Positions 40,810 to 53,000 of a stretch of 64,000 nt of DNA are shown in pieces (position 1 is the stretch's first letter; each line of letters begins with the position of its first letter). The DNA lies in contig JABAKD010000014.1 in the NCBI GenBank assembly GCA_012845835.1, forward strand, positions 3,273,710-3,337,709, in the 5' to 3' direction. This stretch comes from Undaria pinnatifida (taxonomy: Eukaryota > Sar > Phaeophyceae > Laminariales > Alariaceae). Under the pieces are notes generated by a model. That model was given only the letters and a program-made list of their open reading frames with translations. It did not search any database and was not told the origin of the DNA. The position numbers and the translations under genes were made by a program.

Positions 40810-41060
40810 GTTTTAACACCTCGGACGGGTAATCGATTCCTCTCTTGACGATGTAGATACTTCAGGGAAGATCTGTATGATCTATCAATATATCATGTTC
40901 GCGGGTGGGAGCCGTACGATCTGCATGATCCAGCACATGTTTCCCAGTGGGTTGGATCCGTACTCTCTATATACAGAACCCGGCACAACATATCACAGCG
41001 TCAGCATTAGGGTCTATTGTAAATGATGTAGATCGTCATCGGTCCGAGCTGTGGTAGTTT
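40810..41060 (+). repeat. Family F repeat, copy 4
   Basis: Head TTGACGATGTAGATACTTCA, GGGTGGGAGCCGTACGATCT, GCATGATCCAGCACATGTTT; only short GATCTAT runs. Confidence 0.6.
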
Positions 41061-44036
41061 GTTCGTCTAATCAATCAAATTGAGGAGCCCTGTCAGTAAC
41101 AAATTGTTTGACCTTAACGCGCTACCCATACCGTAATGTTCACCCCGTATCTTGTCTTGTATGCGCGACGTGAGAGAGAGATAGAGACTCGGACGCGGAA
41201 GTTCTTCCACGTCCAGTCGCACGCACCAAAAAGAAAAGGTGCCAGGACTTCGTAAACGACGAACGACCGCTAAGGGCGTACGCTGAAACAAAATCCAAGG
41301 CATTCTGGAACCGGTGGTTCTTGAGAATCAGTTCGGCGCTACTTACCCCCAAGAAAACGCGCCTCGATTATTGACAAACGTTTTCGCCGCAATTTATCCC
41401 GAAGAAAGTATCTTTCACAGGCAGTGGCACATAATAGCTGTGTTACAATGAAGTCTTCGTTATTATTGTTGTTATTTTTACTAGATACACAGACGATTGA
41501 GGTGTTACCAATCTAACACTTGGTCATGCATGGTAAGCAGCGTAATACAATGTCATCTTAATTTAGATCATAATTTAGGTTCTAACTCGTGAAAGTTACT
41601 AAAAAACGGGCGATCGATGTAGTACGCAGCTTGCAAAGATGAGTATCGACCGTAAATCCGTTGAATTCACAGCTGACGTTGTCAAAACAGTTCTACAAAA
41701 TAGTATTGGTGTCGCAAGCCCAAGTGGGGTGCGCAATGCGTGAGCACCCCTGAAAAGTGCGTGTCAAAATCTCGTCCCCTTGGACATTTAACTCGTACAG
41801 GAGTACCCCGTACAGTATCCCCTGCCCACGCCACGCCAGCATGTAAACCGTGGTACACACCACCACCACTGGGCGTCGATCGCCGTAGGAACTAGAAACG
41901 CACCACGGAAACAGCACCAGCACCAGCACCTCAAAATCGCGCCATCATCAGCTGTGTGTTTTTCACATTATGTCCACTTATTTCCATCCAGCGCAACCAG
42001 TGTCCATGCCGATGCCTTCTAGAGAGACGAGCTCTGTGGTCACAAACCCCGAGCCAGGGATACACATTGCAAAAACGGCAAGGAGATTTGGCCATGCAAC
42101 GCCAACCGCAGTGAACACGCGGGCGAAAAAAAAATTGCAAGCCAGCACACCAAACTGCAGCAAAAAAGGAAAAACAAAACTGTATACCTGGCACCAGGTA
42201 TCATTTGTATGTATCTCGCACCTCGTAGTACATTTTTCACCTCACAACCGAGCTATCATAAGCCTATTAATACCGCTCGTATCACACCTCGTAGCGCATT
42301 CTCCGCACACCGCAAGAAAAACAAATAAGAACAAAAACGAGCCAAAGCAAATTGGGGGCGGGGGGCGTATAAAATACACACCAAAACAAAAGAACTCTCA
42401 CTAAAAACACGCCAAAACAAACGGGGGGGACACAAAAACCACAAAAAAGGGGGGATTCGCACATAAACACGACAAAACAGATGGGATACGCCCCAAAACT
42501 CACAACCATAATAGGGGCCAAGCACCAAAAAACACACCAAAGCAAGAGGGACTCGCGCAATACAAAAATAAAATATAGAAAGGCACACTAAAAAAACGCA
42601 CAAAATGACAAAATCGGTGCCAAACGAGGAACTCGTCATTAATGCAGTAGTTGGGTGGAACCGATTCACTCAATACAGAATCGCGCAGAGAAACCTTCCC
42701 CCCCCCCCCCCCCCCCCCCCCGCGCGCGCGCCCTCGGTGCCTCACCTTGCAAGCAACAAATGAGTACGCCCCCCCCCCCACTGCCCCGCTCGCGCTAAGA
42801 CCACAGGCAGGCTTTTGCGACCCGTTCCGCGACTTGAAGCGATATATCACCGGCGAAACAGGCGCAGTGGTCTCCACTACCATCGCCACAACTCGTATCT
42901 CACACAGAGCCGAAAACTGCAACAACAGCAGTGGCCATAGTAGATGGGCGTGCACCATTAATACTGCTGTTGTGCATGGGAGCGCACCATCACTAACGCT
43001 TTATGTTGCTATAGTTGTATTAACTGTAGTGCGACATAGCAAGTAAAAACTACAAGAGGCTTGGCTCCTAGAAACAGACCAGCGGACACAACCCGTGTCT
43101 AAGAGACGTGTCTTCTCATCGACACAACAATAGCAAAAAACCAGCAAGGAAAGATTAGACCACTCCTGCTGTTACTGCAGGTGGTGGCTCAAAATCGTCA
43201 ACACATGAGGTGGCGCAAAAAAAAATAGGAACCTTCACAATCAGCATCATTACCATCAGCATCATCAGCATCAAGATCACCACCATCATCATTATCACAT
43301 CACCATCACCATCCCCACCATAACCAAACATAGCGATAGCAACAGCACGAGAAACATGGACAACGCCAGAAACAGCAGCACACTGCAGCACCAGGTGCCA
43401 AATACCTCTATCTACCGTGAACCATGGTACCTACGGTTCCAACCAACGTGCCTATGGTGCCAATTATGACTGGTTTTGAACCACAGGTAGATGGTCGACT
43501 ACAAACCCCATCACATTTAAGTGGAGGGTATCCTATTACTAGGCTAATCGCTGTGGAGGTTTGCAATATATTAAAAACAAAACGCAACTGCTGCTATGGG
43601 GACTAAAAGGGTCTACAGGGGGTAAAACATAAAAGGGCAAAACATCACGTGACTGCTGTTCGTGCGGGTCCACAGGGGGCGGAAGGGCAACAGCACGTGA
43701 CAGGCGGGTGCTCCTGACAAGTCCTACCTGTACGTAAGGTTCTAAAGGATTCGCATCGACCCACCGCTGCTACGAGCACATGTTCTGCGACTGCTTTCGC
43801 GGGAACTCAATGCACCCCTCCCGCCCCTCCAGCTAGTGTAGGGAAATATCGGCGAACACAAAAAAACTGCCTGCGAGTCGTCCGTACGTACAACAGCCAC
43901 AGCTACAAAAAAAACACAATACACATGGACAAAACCTTAAAAAATCGTCCGTACATTAGTACGCTCGGGTTATAGCGAGCTACGAAGAGTCCCCAACGCA
44001 CGATGAAACCAACAAAACGAGTCAAACATATCTCAC
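41061..44036. other. No supported gene; several simple repeats
   Basis: A minus-strand open stretch at about 41230-41352 (SSAELILKNHRFQNALDFVS) is protein-like but short and unrecognised. 41625-41690 is a family E fragment, and 41990-42060 a family H fragment. 42695-42721 is a C-run of about 26, and 43220-43320 is CAT/CAC trinucleotide repeat. I looked here for the missing C-terminal exon of the pyrophosphorylase gene and did not find it. Confidence 0.4.
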
Positions 44037-44430
44037 CCCCCCCCACGCACGCCGGAAAAACGCCTTCTCCATCTCACCAGCTCGATCATGCAAACCCTCC
44101 CCGCCGCACGAAACCAGGGGAGAAACGTCGCACAGCCCCCGCTTTCCACCTCCTCCGCCCCCCCCCCCCACCTCTCTTCACTCAAGTCGGAAAACCGCCA
44201 TCTCCATTTCATGAACTCGATCCTGCAAACCCTCCCCGCCGTACGCAACCTGGGGAGAAACCTCGCACAGCCACCGCTTTCCACCCCCCACCCCCTCCTC
44301 ATTCAAGTCGGAAAACCGCCTTCTCCATCTCAGCAACCCGGTCCTGCAAACCCTCCCCACCGTACGACACCAGGGGAGAAATCTCGGACAGCCCCTGTTT
44401 TCCACCGCCTCCCCCCCCCCCCCTCCCCCC
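44037..44430 (-). repeat. 120 bp minisatellite at the 3' end of the pyrophosphorylase frame
   Basis: More than three units of TCGGAAAACCGCCTTCTCCA + TCTCA, CCTGCAAACCCTCCCCGCCG + TACG, CCAGGGGAGAAAC and a C-rich run. The same peptide appears three times in each frame. It probably lies in an intron. Confidence 0.8.
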
Positions 44431-45835
44431 CTTCCTCTCCCCCGGGGCGGCTAGCACCCGCCGCCCGCGCCCACCGCTTTGCTTGCTCCGAGATCATCTC
44501 GCGGGCGGTGTCCGGCGAATCAGTCGCTGTCCCCGGGGCGTTCTTCACGGGGGCGAACTCTTCCTCGCGCGAGGTCTCAAACAGGACCATCTTTTTGGAG
44601 AGCGGGAAAACATCGAAGATGAAAGATTCGAGTTTGATACCGTTGTTCTCGGATGGTTTGCGGCTCTCTCCCGAGGGGCCGTGGGCGGCGGGTATCTTCT
44701 TGTGCGCGACGTGGTACATGTCTCCCATCCCCGGGAGGACGGTGTCCTCAAGGAAAGCACGGGAGAAGTAGTGGTTGCAGATGTTCCCGGCCCCGAACAC
44801 GAGCTTGCCGGTTGCCGGGTCCCTCCGCTCGCAGGTCTCCTTGTCCATTTCGGAGTACTCGACCACGCAAGGTTTCCCCCCGCGGGACACAACAACGCCT
44901 ACTTTCTCGTCGGGGTCCGATTTCCACACCGACTTGTTTCCACAGTCGGCGTTATTCTCCACACAGTAGCCCAGGAAATAAGGGTCAGCGACGCGCACAA
45001 GGGCGTTATCGATGGAGAATACGTGCAGGTGTTCCACACCGCGGGTGCCCATGTCTGCCAGGGCACCCTTCTGCTGCAGGGCCGGGTAGATGCCCCCGTT
45101 CCCGTCGGGAGCCATGGCCACCTTGCCCGCGCTCTCAAGAATGATTTTCCCGTCCCGGGTCATGCACGGGAGGGTCCCCTGGGAGAAAAAGAACACGTCG
45201 GATTCAGGAACGCCGAAGAATTTGTGCGCGGCGAAGAATTCTCGGGTCGTAGCGTCGTTCAGAGGGCTTGTCATGATGTACCACGGGATACGCGCGCTGG
45301 TTGCAGGTCCAGCAGCAGCGCCTTCTGTGGTAGTGGCAGCGACGCTGCTGTTGTTAGCCAGCGCACATACGCGGAGCAACCTCTCAGCTTGCAGTTGAAA
45401 CAACGTTTTCCCAGAAGGTAGCCCGATATCGTACATTCCCTTAGGCCCGGAGAAGCCGAGTCTGGTGCCCTGCCCCCCGCTCAGCACCACCACCGCCACC
45501 TTCCCCTCTGCCACTGCCTTCAGCCCTGTCTTGAACCAACGGTCCTTGTCCCCGGCTGGGGCGGATTCTAGGCTCCCGAAGGACTCGATGGGCTTCATTT
45601 CCTCGAGAGTCTCTTCTTTGGCAGAGGGGGCGATAGTGTTGGTGGACTTATGGAGATCATGCAAGCGGGATAGGTCGATTGTGCGGAGCTGGGCGACAAG
45701 GGCATCGGTCTCGTCGGCCGCTTGGACCACTCCGCTGTCCACATACTCGAACACCTGGTCCTGACCGTGCTTGGCGTAGGTCGTACGTAGGTCCGAAGGT
45801 ACCTGGCCGCTCGACGTCGTAAGGAGGGCGCTCAT
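44330..45835 (-). CDS. UAP1: UDP-N-acetylglucosamine pyrophosphorylase (UAP1/AGX family), C-terminal exon missing
   Basis: It makes UDP-GlcNAc and pyrophosphate from UTP and GlcNAc-1-phosphate, the last step of the cytosolic pathway feeding glycosylation and GlcNAc polymers. Family motifs in order: nucleotide-binding VVVLSGGQGTRLGFSGPKGM (residues about 114-133), IPWYIMTSPLND, SQGTLPC, uridine-binding APDGNGGIY, HLHVFSIDNALVRVADPYFL, VVEYSEMDKE, GNICNHYF, then FIFDVFPLSKKMVLFETSRE and FAPVKNAPG. I start at the ATG at 45835, preceded by a CAGCAGCA leader, rather than the in-frame ATG at 45880, because it fits the leader style of the neighbouring gene. Similarity ends at KRWARAAG (about residue 459). 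The last about 42 codons are a Gly/Arg-rich readthrough of a minisatellite, and the usual 60-80 residue C-terminal domain is absent. A possible donor, G|GTGCTA at 44457, would explain this as an unspliced intron. The remaining 1.38 kb has no intron. Confidence 0.93.
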   Translation of the reverse strand: MSALLTTSSGQVPSDLRTTYAKHGQDQVFEYVDSGVVQAADETDALVAQLRTIDLSRLHDLHKSTNTIAPSAKEETLEEMKPIESFGSLESAPAGDKDRWFKTGLKAVAEGKVAVVVLSGGQGTRLGFSGPKGMYDIGLPSGKTLFQLQAERLLRVCALANNSSVAATTTEGAAAGPATSARIPWYIMTSPLNDATTREFFAAHKFFGVPESDVFFFSQGTLPCMTRDGKIILESAGKVAMAPDGNGGIYPALQQKGALADMGTRGVEHLHVFSIDNALVRVADPYFLGYCVENNADCGNKSVWKSDPDEKVGVVVSRGGKPCVVEYSEMDKETCERRDPATGKLVFGAGNICNHYFSRAFLEDTVLPGMGDMYHVAHKKIPAAHGPSGESRKPSENNGIKLESFIFDVFPLSKKMVLFETSREEEFAPVKNAPGTATDSPDTAREMISEQAKRWARAAGASRPGGEEGGEGGGGRRWKTGAVRDFSPGVVRWGGFAGPGC

Positions 45836-47082
45836 TGCTGCTGTTGCTGTGGTCTCTGCTCTGCTGTTGTACGAGGACACGATACGGCTCGCAGACAGCG
45901 CGAGATGAAGCTCGCTGAAATGTTACGCGATATTTTGTTCTCGGGCAGTTTTAGGTTCTTCTGGTGGCGGGGCTAGTTCCTCCGGGAAGGAAGCACTTGG
46001 CGGGGCCTCGCGAAGGAAGACTGCTGTACAGGAGAGGCAGGTGGGTGGAGGGCCGCCCGTGGGTAGGACTAGTGCTCTGCTGCTGAGCGTGTACGATGCA
46101 CGAGCTGCAGTGTATTCCACGAACAATTTTTCAAAAACGCGGTCTAATAATCTCAAATATACGAAAACGCCTGCGAAGATATCGCGCAAAGCGAACAAAA
46201 TTCTCTCGGAATATTCCTGAAAAAAGAATCAGTATTAAATTACAGTAGACGGAAATTTAAGAATCGTTTAGATTCGTCTTACTGACAAAAAGAACTTACA
46301 TTTTAGCCCAGAAAGGTACATCGCTTTCATTTGAAAAGTACTATTTTGGACGGATATTTAATGATACGTTTGTATTATGTTAGTTGATCAAATGCTCCTT
46401 AAATTTAAACCCAAAGCGTACACCGCATGTAACTCCAACACAACACACAACACCAAAACAAACGGGCTGCTTCAAGGTGAACAGACGCAAAGCGCGTGAG
46501 GCTCGCTGTATACCGTACGTGGAAGATCCACAGCGCTGTGCTGTTGTCGGAATACTATATGGAAAGCTGTGCGCAGCGCTATTGCTGCAGTCTGGTCCAC
46601 AGCTGTTGTACCGGTATCCAGTATCGTATGATGCATGCCGGTGGTGGTGTTCGGAATTATCGTGGTCCGCCATCGCCCAATTTTAGATTTCTTCAAAGAT
46701 TTTTTTTGGAAACGAAAAAAATGCTCTGTACCGCTTCGCTGCAACCTTTTTTACCGCCGCCTCTGTTCCTTCTGTTTTTTTTATGCTCCGTGTTTTTTTT
46801 CATCCTATTCTGTGACTGCCTCTCTGTGGCTAATATTTTGCATGCTTCCGCACTACTACCTACTCGTACACCTGCTTTGAGCCCTCGCACCCAATAATAC
46901 CACCCGACGTTTCATTGCATCGCCGAAAGGGCTAGCTACGTGCACTCCTCCTTCTCCTCCTCCCCCCCCTGTACGTCTCTACATCGTCAGAGTGAGTCAC
47001 GATCCATCGGCTTGAAACCAATCTCAACATAGAGAAATCGCAACAATCAGCAAAGCAGCAGCAGCAGCAGCAACCAGCAGCA
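45836..47082. promoter_or_regulatory. Divergent intergenic region between the UAP1 and GALE genes
   Basis: 1.25 kb separates the two start codons, on opposite strands. Both starts are preceded by CAG/CAACAG-rich leader sequence (45836-45860; 47055-47082). The interval must hold both 5' untranslated regions and both promoters. I see no certain TATA box or named site. Open frames at 45923-46198 and 46384-46897 show no protein features. Confidence 0.5.
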
Positions 47083-50000
47083 ATGGCGAGCCTCGAGTCT
47101 GCCCCGAAGACCATCCTTGTGGCTGGTGGAGCTGGATGTGAGTACACGTTGAGAAGGGGACGGTGGTTTAATGGCTATCGCGCAGGCCAGCCAATTGAAA
47201 GCATTCATTCCCATTGTGTCGAACATCGATTTTGCTCCAAGCCATGCCATGCGAAGCATGGGGGTTAAACAACAAACAGCGGATGAACACGAGTAGTAGT
47301 ACAAACAGTAGCTGGTAGCAGCAGCACTTGCTATATTATAAAAATATACTGCCGCTGTGTAGTCAGCACAATACGTGTCAGTTTAGCTGTGTGGTCAATA
47401 CAAACGCGAACGTTCTGTCTTTTTATGCCCAAGATTTTCGATTACGGGGTGACTGAAACTCCAGTATCACAGCAGCGCAACGTAGTACATACCAGGTGCC
47501 TGACCAGGTACGTATCAACCGGTCGCCCCGGTGGCGTATCAGGTTATCCTCGAGCCTGGTATAGGTCAGTTTCGTGAGTTCGAGCCCCGCCGAGTGCATA
47601 CTCGTATAAATTCGTTGGGACTTTTTCTTGTGGACAAAGTGACTTGCGGAAAGCGCGAGAGCGTGAGTCAGCAACACTCGATGCACGATCGACGAGCAGT
47701 GAGATTGCTGAACCCTATGCGCGATTAAACTTGAAGGCAAGAACCGGGGGGAAGAAGGGACGATACCTGTGACCACGGCGTGTCCAGAAGCTGGAAAGTG
47801 AAAGTGTGCAAAAAAAAAAAAAAAAAAAGTATCAGCAGGAGCAGTCAGTCCAGGTCAGAGTACGGTCGTATTCAGCCGATTCCGGGTTTCGTTTTCAGCA
47901 TAATTTCAGTGTGTTTAGCCTATTAACCCTTTTGTGGCCCGCTTATGTCGACCAAAAACAAGGGATTTTCGATAATGTCACCCGTCTACAGTGGGAAGAT
48001 CCTGCAGCAAGTACACATTATACTACTCTTAGTATCATAATGCGGTGCGTTCGTCGTGTAGCTAGCTCCTACCGCCGTTGCGCTTTGAACACACCCTCTT
48101 CCCGGCGTCCCGGGTTGCTCCGTGTGACCGATTCTGGAATCGTCATTTTTTTCCGATATTTTTTTTTCCCCTCTGAAACCCTAAAGGGTTTATTAGTGTT
48201 CGGCATTGCATGGTCAAATCCCAAATCCCTTTACTACTACTACTACTACTCGTACTGCTGTGCTGCTGTGTATTTTTGAGAATATCTCAATGTCGCAGTT
48301 TGTGATCACAGAGGTTGTCTCTCAGGATCAGGCACCGACATGGACACTGGGTGTGCTGGATGTCGATGGGTGCACAGAATGCAGTTTGATGTGCAATGTG
48401 TGGGGGACACACACTGACACACTGCTGTCACCCTCGACGTTAAATAACTACTTGTATTTTATAACTAATTTTCAAGGACGTCAGCCGTGAGTTTGACGAA
48501 TTTCAGGTCAATACTCATCGTTGCAAGCTGCGTTGTTCCTCAAACATACGGACTGTTTTGATGATCATATTAATATACATACGGTCCTTATATACGGACA
48601 TATGACAGTATGCTGCGGAGAATCGATGGAGGACCTCTTGATAGAGAAATAACGTTGGTTGGTCGTCCATAGATTACCTGACCGACTGGCTGATTGACTT
48701 GCTGCTCGTAGACTGCTTGATGGACTGATGGATTGATTGATTGATGACATGTTATTACCAGCAGCGATACTCGCACACTTAGGGGCAGCGGAAATGGCAG
48801 GGGGAAGGGGAGGAGGAAGGGGGGGGGTCTCGTAAGGACAGCAGAAATGGCAGGGAAGGGGGGAGGAAGGGGCGATGTCTCGCTCCTCGGGCCAAGTAAG
48901 CGTGTCATCTTCAAACGTCTCTGCATTCACGTTGTACATTCTATCTGATGACGTATGTGCCACTTCGTTTTTCGTGTTGCTGCTGCTGTGACATGTACTC
49001 TTTGATACCCGCTGGTAAATCATTCCTGGCGCTGTGGGGCTGTGCCCGGTGCGTCTGGAGCGGATGGATCCAAACAGTCAATATTTTCTTTTAGACCTGG
49101 TACCTGGTAATATACTGGTTGCTGCGCCTTTTTTTGCGTCCCGTGTGCCCCATGCAACAATACATCTTATTTACATGTATACAGCAGTACGTACTATAGT
49201 CTTGTGTAGTTTGAGTTAAAGCGCATCCGGCGACAGTTAGCGTACAGATTAGTATGGTGGAGGAGCAATCCCCCCCGGGAGATCGCCGTCGGTCGCGTTC
49301 GAAATTCGGAACTTCGAGTGCAACAAGTAATCTATACGCATGTCCAGTCTTCTCCCGCCCTAAAAACACTACAAGCACTCAGACGGGGAATGTTCTTCAA
49401 GGGGACAAGAGCCAACCATATCTTGGAGACGTACGTATGCATAATTTGGTGTTGCGGTCCTGTACTGCCATGTTTACGTACTGCGTTTGTCCACACGAAT
49501 GTACTTACCTCCGCAGGACGCAGGTATGGCACATAGATTGCCAGTTGTACATGATGGCCGTGCACAAAATGAGTACGAATATCATATGGACCGAAAATCT
49601 TAACTCTCCCTCGTTTGTGTCTCAGAAAAATCGTCCAGTCGACTGTTTGCCCTCTCGCTACTTGAGAAGGGGGAGCCACCACGTCCGACTATTTTCGCAT
49701 CCTTCATTATAAATGAGGAATGAATGAATGTAGAACACGTGCGACCAACAACGTACTTTCTCGCAGTTTGTACGTAGTCTATCGAATTACTCTTGAAGGT
49801 CAGACGTATCGACATATTGGCTACTATTAACTACGTCTTGACCCCTTCAAAAACTGCAACCATGGTTTTGGGGACGTTCTGCTTGGAATTTCGAAGCCTG
49901 AACTAGTTTTTGTTTTTACGGTGCCAGCCTGGAGCTAAAATTGGAAAGGGACATCATGAACTAAACCAAGGAGACTGCAACTACCCAGCACTGACGTCCC

Positions 50001-53000
50001 TGCGTCCCCGCGAGGTCACGATATCAGACATGCCGTCGTCGGCATTGGACAAAGTCATCGCTGAGTAGAAGCTCGGCAGCCTGAAAGCCGGAGAAAAAGG
50101 AGCGACAGTATCCACGGCGCCTTTCTTGGAGCTAGCGAGCGATCCGGCGGCAATGTCGTGGGTCGATTGCTCTTGGCATATATGTTGCGAGTGCATATCC
50201 GACCCCGAGCTTCCATATCCAGCTCCGTGAAGGGTTTTAGCTCGTACAAGAGGCGTTTAAGCCACGTTAAGAGGTGTGTGGAGTAGATGCATAGCCTCTT
50301 TTTCGTTTTGCCTCGAACAGCTGCATCTTGGATCTCCTTTCCGACTCCGGAATGTTGTTGCCATCCTTTGAGCGTCGTGTAGTCTACATATATCTACGAC
50401 TTTTCAGGGTGGGCTGATGTTATACGAAGTATCGTGGTAGTGTCATACGACATGTAGGTAAAAATAGGAAACTATGATTTACTCGGGGTCCGTAGAATGC
50501 ATGTCCGTCACGCTTCTGGTGGGTGGTAGGAGGTACGGATATCAGGAATATCGGATGCGCGAGTAGTCTCATTGACCAACCCTTCCTTTTCACTGCCATG
50601 TTTTTCTACTAATATGACCTTGGGCTTATCCTAGATAAAAGGCCATGGGACACGCAAATAAGTGGTTATCCGAGCCCGGAGTCAGCATCGCCATACACAC
50701 CGACTAGATTGGTGGACTCAGGTCAATCACATGTTAGGTTGCATGTTGCGGTTTGATTAAAAGCGTTCACGCGTATTTTAGATCAACAGTAGTAGTAGTG
50801 AACGCGCGAGGGTAGGCAAGCGGGCTCAGATCAATTACAACAACAAAGGTTCGTACTCACTCGAGTGCAAGGATACGGAGTGATACGGGCATGGATGACG
50901 CCCAAGCAGGACATCATAAACTATACCGGAGCAAGCGTGTTACTATACCCCTCACTGACACCCCCAGTTATTGACATATAAACATACAGGGTTTTTACTC
51001 CGAGGGCCGTACCCGATATATTTTGTAGGGTGCGAAGTATAAAATCAGCACAGCAGTAGTGAGTGTAGTTTTCCTTCGTAAGGAGGCATAGGGTGTTACC
51101 TGCAAGGGTTTTCGCCTAATGAGCAGGTCCTCGTTGGTAATGACGTATGCCGGCTGCTTTTCATCTTGCTCAGAATCGGCACAGACAGGACACTGAACTG
51201 AGTGTGCTGATGTTGAGTAGAAATAGCAGATAATGTGAAGGCAACACACAGAACCAGCACCGCCGAAACAATTGCCCTAGCCACCGGATGCCATTTTCTT
51301 GCCAAGAAAACGGCCCGTCATGGTCGATAGATTGGCGCTGCACAGCGGAAAGTTTCAACTTTTTGTTTTTTGTTGGTGTCCACTTTTACTCTCCAGCTCA
51401 ACCCGTAAGAGGTTTTGCCGTCAGCAAAAATCTGGACAAACAAGCCGTGGTCACGTGGTCGCAGGTGTCTTCCCTTTCCCCCGGTACATGCCTTCAATTT
51501 TGTCGCGCATAGGGTTTGTTCAGCATTCCCACTTTTCGGCTTCTTGTTTTTTGTGCTGCTCGTCAATGTTTTCGAATTTTGCTCCCTCACGCTTTCGCTT
51601 TCGCGCTTCCGGCTCGTCAATCTTCAAGCAAGAAAAAGTCCCTACGAGTATACCTCGTACCAGGTACGAGGTATACGGTATACGAGTATTCACTCGGGAG
51701 GATTCGAACCTGCATCACAACTAACTGTAGCAGGGACGAATTTCGCCTACTACACCACAGGGGAAAGGGGACGCCTGTCTTCGTTGAGTGCAGTTGATGG
51801 TTTGATTACTGACTGAAGAGCGCGCGCCAGTACGCCAGTGCGGGTATTTAGAAAAAAAAAAATGAAAACATGCACTTGAGCTGTGTGTGTGAGATCGACC
51901 AAAAAGGATTTGATCAAAACGCAGCTTTGCAAGAGCGTATGATACTTTGATCGCGCGTGTTACGGGGTGTGTATACTCTCGTGAAGGAAATCAGCTCGGT
52001 GACTACCCTGCTAATGCCAGGGTTAACATAACTAAGATGTTGAGCCTTGTTCTGCGCACGGAAACTGTATAATAACCCGCATTGAGGGGGACAAAAACCA
52101 AACATATATATGTGGAATTCAGTATGCACTAAACAAATAATCACAAATACATACAAAATTGCAGCTGCCGCTCGGAGAAGGCTCCTCAGCTTTCTTGGGC
52201 GTATATTGGAGCTTTTGCCGTGCTAGCTTGTAGTGAGGATCACCCCTCAGTCCGAAATTCCCTCATCTTGCTCCTCGACCCCGAATATGTTGGAGGATGC
52301 CTCGGGCGTGCTTGCATCGTGCACGGGGTGCCGGCTGGCAGGGTGTGCTGTACTCGTTTTTGCAAATTATTTCAAATGCGTCAACTGTGAGGTTGACCAG
52401 TTGAGCGGTCTAGACCCAACGTTGCAAGCTGCGTGGTTGATGAGTCTCGTGGCCAATACATGGGAGTACTCGCACATAGGGGAGAAGAGAGGAGACAGGT
52501 CCAGATACATATGGTTGGACTGCGAACAAGGATGATACAGCAGCAATACGTTCGAGGTACGAGGTGGTTTGGCGATTACTGCTGTTGCTATTGTTGTAGT
52601 AGCCCTGCCATACCACCCGCCGGTGCTTGCATGTACCTGGCATATGATGCGATCATCATGGATTTCTCGTCCTCCCGACCGTTCAACTGCCTGTCTTTCG
52701 GACATGCGCGGAGCCGCAGGCGGGCGTCAGCCCGCCGCGGCAAAGCCCCTCTGGTAGTGTGTACAATTTGATGCGAGTCGACGAGGGAAGAAAATGCTGA
52801 ATTATTCTTGCGACGAAAAATGAAGGCGCGTACCGCAGTATGCAAGGGGGAGGAGGGCCCGCTATTTGGCCCCAGATCTGAGTTACTACTGGGAGGGAGC
52901 GCGAGAGTGATGCGAGGATAACACATGGGATGAATAATTGAAAAAGAAGTAATTTCGGTTTTGGTTCATCGAGAGACAGCGGCAGCTGCAGCGATACACA

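Noticed and set aside
41970-42404. 144-codon plus-strand frame
   Set aside because: Its start lies in a family H fragment and the rest is A-rich low-complexity sequence.
43742-43924. Missing C-terminal exon of the UAP1 gene
   Set aside because: A stretch with some Gly-Gly pattern, but it lacks the SPL..Y.GEGLE-type signature in any minus frame.
47517-47600. tRNA gene at the SINE head
   Set aside because: A- and B-boxes are present, but it is followed by the SINE body and A-tail and repeated elsewhere; cloverleaf pairing is poor.
49254-49712. 152-codon plus-strand gene
   Set aside because: No domain, ends overlap a family G-like repeat, and it lies in the GALE intron with no splice context.
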